Shown piece after piece: positions 44,119 through 50,283 of a stretch of 50,283 bases of DNA. The DNA lies in the NCBI RefSeq assembly GCF_000429825.1, contig NZ_AUCP01000049.1:1-50283 (forward strand), in the 5' to 3' direction. Under the pieces are notes generated by a model. That model saw only the letters and a program-made list of their open reading frames with translations, searched no databases and was not told the DNA's origin. Numbering within the stretch: the first letter of the stretch is position 1; the number at the start of each line of letters is the position of its first letter. The DNA comes from Cohnella thermotolerans DSM 17683. Lineage in GTDB: Bacteria > Bacillota > Bacilli > Paenibacillales > Paenibacillaceae. The position numbers were made by a program, and so were the translations under genes.

Positions 44119-46194
44119 ATGCACGCAAAATTTCCGCCGATCAGCAGCCGGATTCCGGGCTTTATGCACGGAGCCGATTACAACCCGGATCAATGGCTCC
44201 ACGATCCCGCGGTGCTGGAGGAAGACATCCGGCTCATGAAGCTGGCCGGCTGCAACGTGATGGCCGTCGGCATTTTCGCCTGGGCGGCGCTGGAGCCGGA
44301 GGAAGGGCGCTTCGAATTCGAATGGCTGGACCGCGTGCTCGACCGCTTCGCGGCGAACGGCATCTATGCTTGGCTCGCCACGCCGAGCGGCGCGCGCCCG
44401 GCCTGGCTGTCGGCGAAATATCCGGAGGTGCTGCGCGTCGGCCCGAACCGCGTGCGCAATTTGCACGGGCATCGGCACAATCACTGCTATTCGTCGCCCG
44501 TCTACCGGGAGAAGGTTGAACGGATCAACCGGAAGCTGGCGGAGCGGTACGCGTTCCACCCGGCGGTCGTCGGCTGGCACATCTCCAACGAGTACGGCGG
44601 GGAATGCCATTGCGGCTACTGCCAGGAGGCGTTCCGCGAGTGGCTGCGGGCCAAGTACGGCTCGCTCGAAGCGCTCAACGCCGCCTGGTGGACGTCGTTC
44701 TGGTCGCATACGTACACCGACTGGTCGCAGCTCGAATCGCCGGCTCCGCACGGCGAGACGATGGTGCACGCGCACAATTTGGACTGGAAGCGGTTCGTCA
44801 CCGACCGGACGCTGGACTTCTGCAAGCACGAGATCGCGCCGCTGCGGGCGGTCAACCCGGAATTGCCGGTGACGACGAATATGATGGACTGGTACGAAGG
44901 GCTCGATTACCGCAAGTTCGCGGACGCGCTGGACGTGATCTCCTGGGATGCGTACCCGACCTGGCACGAGGCGCGGGACGACAGCCGGGTGGCGGCCTGG
45001 TTCGCTTTCAACCACGACTTGTTCCGCTCGCTCAAGGACAAGCCGTTCATGCTCATGGAGAGCACGCCGAGCCTGACGAACTGGCAGCCGATCAGCAAGC
45101 TGAAGAAGCCGGGCATGCACCGGCTGTCCTCGCTGCAGGCCGTCGCGCACGGGGCTGATACGGTTCAATATTTCCAATGGCGCAAAAGCCGGGGCTCCAG
45201 CGAGAAGCTGCACGGCGCCGTCATCGATCACGTCGGCCACGAGCATACCCGCGTCTTCTGCGACGTGGCGGATTTAGGCGCGACGCTGAAGGCGCTGGCC
45301 GGCGTCGTCGGCACCGCCACCCGGGCCCGCGCCGCCATCATCGCCGACTGGGACAACCGCTGGGCGGTGAAGGATTCGCAAGGCCCGCGGAACGCAGGCG
45401 TCCATTACGAGCAGACGGTGATGGAGCATTACAAGGCGCTGTGGGAGCTAGGCGTAGCGGTCGACATCGTCGGCTCGGACGACGACCGCGACTTCGGCCG
45501 ATACAAGCTCATCGTTGCGCCGATGATGTATCTGTGCCGCGCGGAAGCGGGCGCCAAGCTGGAGCGGTACGTGCGGGACGGCGGAACGCTGGTGGCGACG
45601 TATTGGTCCGGCGTCGTGGACGAGCACGATCTGTGCCACTTGGGCGGCTTCCCCGGTCCGCTGCGCAAGACGCTCGGCGTCTGGGCGGAGGAGATCGACG
45701 CGCTGTACGACGGGGAGCGCAACGGGCTCGTTCCGGTGCCGGACAACGCGCTGGGTCTGGCGCGCGAATTCGACTCCGGCGAGCTGTGCGAGCTCGTCCA
45801 TCTCGAAGGCGCGGAGGCGCTGGCCGTCTACCGTTCAGATTTCTACGCCGGACGCCCGGCGTTGACGCGGCACCGCTTCGGGCAAGGGCAGGCCTATTAC
45901 TTGGCGACGCGCGCCGAAGCGCCGTTCTATGATTTTCTATACGGGAGATTGGTAGAAGATTTGGGGATCCCGCGGGCGATCGAAGCGGATTTGCCGGAGG
46001 GCGTCACCGCGCAGGTGCGGACGGACGGGGAGACGGATTACGTGTTTATTCTCAACTTCAGCGGAGCGGAGACGAGCGTCCCGCTGGACGGGCGGGCCTA
46101 TCGCGACGCTGAAACCGGCGAGCCGGTGGAGGAGTCCCGGCTGAACCTGCCGGCCAACGGAGCGAGGGTGCTGACGCGGACGGCACGGCGGTAG
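44119..46194 (+). CDS. GH42 beta-galactosidase
   Basis: Cytoplasmic beta-galactosidase of 691 residues. ATG 44119 follows AAGGAGGA (44102-44109). The N-terminal TIM barrel begins MHGADYNPDQW. The acid/base is E158 in GWHISNEYGG and the nucleophile is E314 in FMLMESTPS. Four cysteines (C123, C163, C165, C168) match the zinc site of GH42 enzymes. The middle trimerisation domain and small C-terminal domain complete the usual length. There is no signal peptide, so it acts on imported galacto-oligosaccharides. It is the counterpart of GanA in Bacillus galactan loci. Co-transcription with the two permeases is likely. Confidence 0.95.
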   Translation: MHAKFPPISSRIPGFMHGADYNPDQWLHDPAVLEEDIRLMKLAGCNVMAVGIFAWAALEPEEGRFEFEWLDRVLDRFAANGIYAWLATPSGARPAWLSAKYPEVLRVGPNRVRNLHGHRHNHCYSSPVYREKVERINRKLAERYAFHPAVVGWHISNEYGGECHCGYCQEAFREWLRAKYGSLEALNAAWWTSFWSHTYTDWSQLESPAPHGETMVHAHNLDWKRFVTDRTLDFCKHEIAPLRAVNPELPVTTNMMDWYEGLDYRKFADALDVISWDAYPTWHEARDDSRVAAWFAFNHDLFRSLKDKPFMLMESTPSLTNWQPISKLKKPGMHRLSSLQAVAHGADTVQYFQWRKSRGSSEKLHGAVIDHVGHEHTRVFCDVADLGATLKALAGVVGTATRARAAIIADWDNRWAVKDSQGPRNAGVHYEQTVMEHYKALWELGVAVDIVGSDDDRDFGRYKLIVAPMMYLCRAEAGAKLERYVRDGGTLVATYWSGVVDEHDLCHLGGFPGPLRKTLGVWAEEIDALYDGERNGLVPVPDNALGLAREFDSGELCELVHLEGAEALAVYRSDFYAGRPALTRHRFGQGQAYYLATRAEAPFYDFLYGRLVEDLGIPRAIEADLPEGVTAQVRTDGETDYVFILNFSGAETSVPLDGRAYRDAETGEPVEESRLNLPANGARVLTRTARR

Positions 46195-46268
46195 CCGCAA
46201 CGGCCCGCCGGCGCTCATCCTCTCGAAGCGGTCCCATCGCCCTCCGGCTTCGGCCGAAGCGAAGAATG

Positions 46269-46332
46269 TTGCCAAAACATAAAGATCGTTCGAATCCCGC
46301 CATATCACCCGGGCTTGGAATACGCTTACAAT
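46269..46332 (+). promoter_or_regulatory. promoter P4 (GH53 gene) with paired half-sites and cre-like site
   Basis: TTGCCAAAAC starts at 46269 and TTCGAATCCC at 46289, 20 bases apart. TACAAT is at 46327-46332, 38 bases after the second. GGAATACGCTTACA (46317-46330) overlaps the -10 and matches the cre consensus at 12 of 14 positions. Confidence 0.6.
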
Positions 46333-46382
46333 TTGAAACGGAGACAGCCGTCTCCCATTTCAATCAAAGGAGGTTCGAACGC

Positions 46383-47426
46383 ATGTTGCGGAAAGCGGCA
46401 ACGGGATTGTTCGCTCTGATCATCGTTCTCGTCCTCGTGCTGTCGCCGTCGGCTCAGCCCCATAAGGCGGCCGCGGCGCCGTCGTTCGCCAAGGGCGCCG
46501 ACATCAGCTGGGTGCCGGGAATGGAAGCGCAAGGGTACAAGTGGAAGGACAAGAACGGCGTGCAGCGGGACATTCTGGACATTCTCAAGAACGACTACCA
46601 GATCAACTCGGTGCGCATTCGGGTTTGGGTCAATCCCTCGAGCAGCTATACGAACGGCTACATGAACAAGGAACGTGCCGCCGCGCTGGCGAAGCGGGCC
46701 AAGGATGCGGGACTGAGCGTCATGCTGACGCTTCATTACAGCGACAGCTGGGCGGACCCCGGCAAGCAGACGAAGCCGGCGGCGTGGGCCGGGTACACGT
46801 TCCAGCAGCTGATGGATGCCGTGTGGAACTGGACCCGCGACGTCATGACGACGATGCAGTCGTACGGCGTAACGCCGGATTGGGTGCAAATCGGCAACGA
46901 GACGAACAACGGCATGCTGTGGGACGACGGCAAGGCATCGCTCAGCATGCAAAACTACGCTTGGCTGGTCAACACAGGGAACAACGCGGTCAAATCGGTC
47001 AGCAGCGGCACGAAAACGATCGTGCACCTTTCCAACGGCTACGACAATTCGCTCTTCGTCTGGAATATCGGCGGTTTGATCGCCAACGGTGCCACGTTCG
47101 ACATCATCGGCATGTCGCTTTATCCTAGCGCGTCCGATTGGTCGTCGAAGGTGACGCAGACGATCGCCAACGCGAACGACATGATCTCCCGGTACGGCAA
47201 GCCGGTCATGGTCACCGAGATCGGCATGGACTACAATCAGCCGTCCGCAGCCAAGAGCTTCGTGTCCGACATCAAGACGAAGATCCGCAATTTGTCCGGG
47301 GGCAAGGGGCTCGGGGTTTTCTATTGGGAGCCGGAAGCGACGCCGGGCTACAACGGCGGCTACAACATGGGCGCCTGGCAGGCCGACATGAAGCCGACGA
47401 TCGCGCTGGAGGGATTTCTGAATTAG
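46383..47426 (+). CDS. secreted GH53 arabinogalactan endo-beta-1,4-galactanase
   Basis: Endo-galactanase of 347 residues. ATG 46383 follows AAAGGAGGTTCG, a strong site; a longer frame upstream is not needed. The signal peptide is clear (basic start, LFALIIVLVLVLSPS, cleavage likely after AAA near residue 32). The GH53 barrel shows KGADISWVPGMEAQGYKW, INSVRIRVWVNPS, MLTLHYSDSWADPGKQTKP, acid/base E173 in WVQIGNETNNGMLW and nucleophile E279 in PVMVTEIGMDY. It hydrolyses beta-1,4-galactan of pectin side chains outside the cell. No carbohydrate-binding module is attached. Its own promoter carries the shared half-sites, so it should respond to the same regulator as the transporter. Confidence 0.96.
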   Translation: MLRKAATGLFALIIVLVLVLSPSAQPHKAAAAPSFAKGADISWVPGMEAQGYKWKDKNGVQRDILDILKNDYQINSVRIRVWVNPSSSYTNGYMNKERAAALAKRAKDAGLSVMLTLHYSDSWADPGKQTKPAAWAGYTFQQLMDAVWNWTRDVMTTMQSYGVTPDWVQIGNETNNGMLWDDGKASLSMQNYAWLVNTGNNAVKSVSSGTKTIVHLSNGYDNSLFVWNIGGLIANGATFDIIGMSLYPSASDWSSKVTQTIANANDMISRYGKPVMVTEIGMDYNQPSAAKSFVSDIKTKIRNLSGGKGLGVFYWEPEATPGYNGGYNMGAWQADMKPTIALEGFLN

Positions 47427-47445
47427 AACGGAATGCCGGCAAAAA

Positions 47446-47480
47446 GAAAGGGACGGGCCGAATGAGGCCCGTCCTTTTCC
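47446..47480 (+). terminator. bidirectional terminator after the GH53 gene
   Basis: GGACGGGCC (47451-47459) pairs with GGCCCGTCC (47466-47474), with flanking A and T runs (AAAAAGAAAG before, TTTTCC after). It can serve the GH53 gene and the small minus-strand frame ending at 47482. Confidence 0.85.
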
Positions 47481-47481
47481 C

Positions 47482-47652
47482 CTATACGTCCAATTTGCCG
47501 CGCCGGAAGTCGACGAACCGGGAAGCCTCCGGAACGAGTGCCTCTTCTTCCCGGCTGCGTCGCGGCGAAATGCGTACTGTAAGCCGCAGATGTCGGCTAA
47601 CAGGGCGAATGTATGGTGCGAATGTGAAGCGCACAGGATGTTCCTGGGACAT
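47482..47652 (-). CDS. possible 56-residue protein of unknown function
   Basis: A minus-strand ATG at 47652 opens a frame of 56 residues ending at TAG 47482-47484, next to the shared terminator. The sequence is basic and proline-arginine rich in its first half (FAPYIRPVSRHLRLTVRIS) and ends in a more structured tail (EALVPEASRFVDFRRGKLDV). The ribosome site is weak (CCGGTGTGA). The terminator position suggests a real transcript, but it may be the 3' end of a lost gene. No family is recognised. Confidence 0.35.
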   Translation of the reverse strand: MSQEHPVRFTFAPYIRPVSRHLRLTVRISPRRSREEEALVPEASRFVDFRRGKLDV

Positions 47653-47778
47653 TCACACCGGAAAAAAACGGTTGTTTGCCTTTAAAGTTTGCGTTTATAC
47701 TTGATTTTGTTGGTAATTTGTTTGTTTTTGCGTGTTTTTTATCCTGAGCAGGTCATTTCGGGCTCATACAGGATCGCT

Positions 47779-47856
47779 GTCGAATCCCGCATGGGATGCG
47801 TGAGTCATGTACACCGTCACCTTAAGTCGCATCCCTCAAGGATGCGTGATTCAAAT
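47779..47856 (+). CRISPR. two degenerate type I-C CRISPR repeats
   Basis: Repeat 1 (47779-47810) begins GTCGAATCCCGCATGGGATG and continues CGTGAGTCATGT. Repeat 2 (47826-47856) begins GTCGCATCCCTCAAGGATGC and continues GTGATTCAAAT. Both resemble the 32-base type I-C repeat (GTCGCAYYCY...GCGTGGATTGAAAT) with changes. Only 15 bases separate them, far below a normal 33-36 base spacer, so the array has collapsed. An AT-rich stretch at 47680-47745 could be an old leader. A type I-C cas3 pseudogene lies just downstream. Confidence 0.65.
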
Positions 47857-48061
47857 ACCCTCTGACCGCTGTCTTCTTACAGCGCCACCTATTAGCGAAA
47901 CACCCGCTGAAAGCGAAGAAGTCAAAAGCTTGCTAGCCCATGCCTCACTTCCCAACCATCGGACCCGCAAGTAGAACACGTTTACAAAACGTACCTTCTT
48001 ACGAGTCCCTTTTTCTTATGTAAACGCACTTTGCTAAAGACGCTTGCCGTGATAATCAAGT

Positions 48062-49916
48062 ATATTTGTGTTCAGCGCCTTAATTGACGCCGATCGGACG
48101 AACACCCGCCTCTTTGAGGAGAATAAGCCCAGCGAACCGGAGCGGGATCGTAACGAGTTGTTCACATCTTATTATCGAAAATTGATGGATAAGCTCGACT
48201 CCTTCCAGGCAGAGGAAGAGGCGCAATCGCCGATCAATCGGCTAAGGAGGGAAATGTCGAACAGATGCGAGCAATATGCGGAGAATCCGTCGGGCATCTA
48301 TTCGCTCTCGATTCCGACCGGCGGGGGCAAAACGTTGGCGAGCTTGCGATATGCGCTTCGGCACGCCCTTGAGTACGGCAAGAAGCGAATCGTTTACGTC
48401 GTCCCGTACACGACCATTATTGAGCAGAACGCGGAAGAAGTCCGCAAGATTTTGTCGGATGAGGAGAATGTTTTGGAGCACCATTCGAACGTAATCGATG
48501 ATGCGGACGATGACGACGAGAATCAGGACGGCACAATGAGTCTTCAACAGAAGTGGAAGCTGGCACGGGACAACTGGGATGCGCCGATTATTTTCACGAC
48601 GATGGTGCAGTTCTTGAATGCTTTCTATGCTAAAGGTGGCCGAAATATCAGAAGACTTCATAACTTGAGCGAGTCGGTCATCATTTTCGATGAAGTGCAG
48701 AAGGTACCCGTTCGTTGTGTTTCGCTGTTCAATCACGCGCTGAACTTCCTTCACGACTTCGGTCAATCGAGCCTGATTCTATGCACGGCAACTCAGCCCG
48801 CGTTAGATTTTGTCGAGCATAAGCTGGAGATTAAGTCGAACGCTGAAATCATCGAACGTCTTGATGACGTGATCGAAGCGTTCAAACGAGTGGAAATCGT
48901 AGACAGAGCGACGCAAGAAGTATTCGATACCGAGAAGCTGGCCGACTTTGTCATAGATAAGCTTGACGAGGTTCAGAGTGTGCTTGTCGTACTGAACACC
49001 AAGACAGTGGTCAAGAAATTATATCGCCGATTGGAGTCATGCGGCGTTCCGTTTTATCATTTAAGCACTTCGATGTGCCCGGCGCACCGGAAGCATATTC
49101 TGGAAGAAGTCAAAAGACATCTCGATAAAGAAGAGAAAGTGGTCTGTGTCAGCACACAGTTAATTGAGGCAGGGGTGGATATAAGCTTCGACTGTGTCGT
49201 TCGCTCACTTGCCGGTCTCGATTCCATTGCTCAGGCTGCGGGCAGATGCAACCGTCACGGGAGGTCGGTAATCCGGCAGGTCTATGTGATCGATCACGCG
49301 GAGGAGAGCCTAACCCATTTGCCTGAGATTAAGAAGGGAAAAGAGATTTCCAGAAAGATCTTCATCGATCTTCGGAAAAATCCTAACAGTCACGGAGGAC
49401 ACATATTGTCTCGGTAGGCTATGGAACGGTATTTTCAGGAGCTGTATGGCAAATTCGATACAAACCTGAACTACTGGATTCCGAAGTTGCGAAAGAATAT
49501 GCTCGATCTGCTAATGATGCCGAGAAGAAGCCATCCGTACTTTACGGATTACGCAAGCAGAACGCAGGAGGAACTCCCACTGTTCCTGATGGACAGCCAT
49601 CGAACGGCTGCGGAGCATTTTAAGGTGATTGAGGAGCTGACGACAGCGGTTATTGTCCCCTATGGGAAAAAGGGCAAAGAGATCATTGCGAAGCTGAGCG
49701 AAGACGATTCGATCGAGGGGTTATCTCGTTTGTTGCGGACGGCCCAGCAATACACGGTTAATTTGTTCCCTTATGAACGGGATCAATTGGCGCGGAACGG
49801 CGGGGTGGTAAGTCTGCTCGACGGAAAAAGTATTGGCGTTAATCGAGAGCGCATATAACGAGGAGTCGGGCTTGGATCTTGAGAACGACAGTCCGTTTGA
49901 ACTTGGGATTTATTGA
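48062..49916 (+). pseudogene. cas3: type I-C cas3 helicase pseudogene
   Basis: The frame begins abruptly with FSALIDADRTNTRLFEE, the end of the HD nuclease domain, so that domain (roughly 200 residues) is missing. The helicase is complete in motifs: SIPTGGGKTLASLRYAL (Walker A), VIIFDEVQKVP (motif II), LILCTATQPAL (motif III), VCVSTQLIEAGVDISFD (motif V) and AQAAGRCNRHGRS (motif VI). An in-frame TAG at 49415-49417 interrupts ...HILSR-stop-AMERYFQELY. Near 49828 one extra base in an A run shifts the end; removing it restores VLALIESAYNEESGLDLEN to a stop at 49914-49916. Codon use and GC are lower than in the neighbours, as expected for acquired DNA. No other cas gene is in the window. Confidence 0.9.
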
Positions 49917-49954
49917 GCGGGATAAAAGGCCTACTCATTTAGAAGTCCGGTGAA

Positions 49955-50283
49955 TTAAGTCAGTTCTTGCCGTCTAACCGGCGTGCAAAATGAGAAGAAC
50001 AACCCAGCGAGCGCTGGAACTAGCAGGCCTGACACTACCTCCGTTATCACGGATTTCGGTTTTTCGCATGCCGAAATACCGGTTTGAGGTCGTTTTTTCT
50101 TAAACCGGCATAGTTTTTTCAGATTCTGAACCGTTGCCGTAAGTATCGCCTGTTCCTGCATGCAGTCCAACCCACGGCTCCGAGCTCGATCCAAGCCATG
50201 TACGACTTTGCTTTCGGCAAACACATGCTCACAACGAGCGCGCAACTTTTGCAAATGACGATAGGAACCATTCAACTGAATTT
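49955..50283 (-). mobile_element. C-terminal part of a DDE transposase (IS1182/IS5-like), cut by the window edge
   Basis: The minus-strand frame is open to the window end and encodes a transposase C-terminus: KLRARCEHVFAESKVVHGLD, RARSRGLDCMQEQAILTATV and QNLKKLCRFKKK. The Glu in CEHVFAESK fits the last residue of the DDE triad, followed by the usual arginine-rich helix. It stops at TAA 49955-49957, 39 bases past the end of cas3. The terminal inverted repeat could not be identified without the other end. Confidence 0.75.

Noticed and set aside
48068..49417. cas3 as a functional shortened gene
   Set aside because: The HD domain is absent, the GTG at 48068 has no ribosome site, and the conserved C-terminal domain continues in frame after the TAG. 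The gene is broken rather than naturally short.

Overview
The window looks like a chromosomal segment of a GC-rich member of the Paenibacillaceae (Paenibacillus/Cohnella type). The grounds are strong GGAGG-type ribosome sites, frequent TTG/GTG starts, YesM/YesN-style two-component pairs beside CUT1 sugar transporters, lipoprotein solute-binding proteins with Ser/Ala-rich linkers, a Bacillus-type Fnr with a C-terminal cysteine cluster, and a type I-C CRISPR remnant. No rRNA or tRNA gene was seen.

Layout. 1-1185: decayed DNA (a glycine-zipper gene remnant, a possible HTH remnant, interspersed repeats). 1186-10754: a first sugar-sensing and uptake locus. It has a response regulator, histidine kinase, membrane-anchored sugar-binding protein and lipoprotein binding protein in one operon. 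A seven-unit 52-bp hairpin array follows, then a CUT1 binding protein and two permeases. 10755-11961: a graveyard with a GNAT remnant, a partial copy of the fnr 3' end, a degenerate holin-like toxin unit and repeats. 11962-19501: anaerobic metabolism, with fnr (minus), a mobA-like gene, adhE, pflB and pflA; a good Fnr box precedes adhE. 19614-36491: mostly housekeeping genes (Gfo/Idh/MocA oxidoreductase, alpha/beta hydrolase, IclR regulator, SepM/YlbL protease, phosphoesterase, aconitase, amidase-domain protein, Ddl, UvsE, TauE-type transporter, SuhB-type phosphatase). Among them lie two broken genes, a nickel/cobalt permease and a superoxide dismutase. 36661-47426: a galactan-utilisation locus with kinase, regulator, lipoprotein binding protein, two permeases, GH42 beta-galactosidase and secreted GH53 endo-galactanase. 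47427-50283: remains of a type I-C CRISPR-Cas locus (two degenerate repeats and a cas3 pseudogene) ending in an insertion-sequence transposase that runs off the window.

How the parts work together. In the galactan locus the secreted GH53 enzyme would cut beta-1,4-galactan outside the cell. The lipoprotein and two permeases would import galacto-oligosaccharides, and the cytoplasmic GH42 enzyme would release galactose. No transport ATPase is encoded in either sugar locus, so a shared MsmX-type ATPase elsewhere is likely. The most notable new observation is that four promoters of this locus carry the same layout: two related half-sites exactly 20 bp apart, at a fixed distance (57-58 and 37-38 bp) upstream of the -10 box. 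This is the geometry expected for direct-repeat binding by the AraC-type response regulator.

All calls come from reading the sequence. Homology assignments rest on motif recognition, not on a database search.
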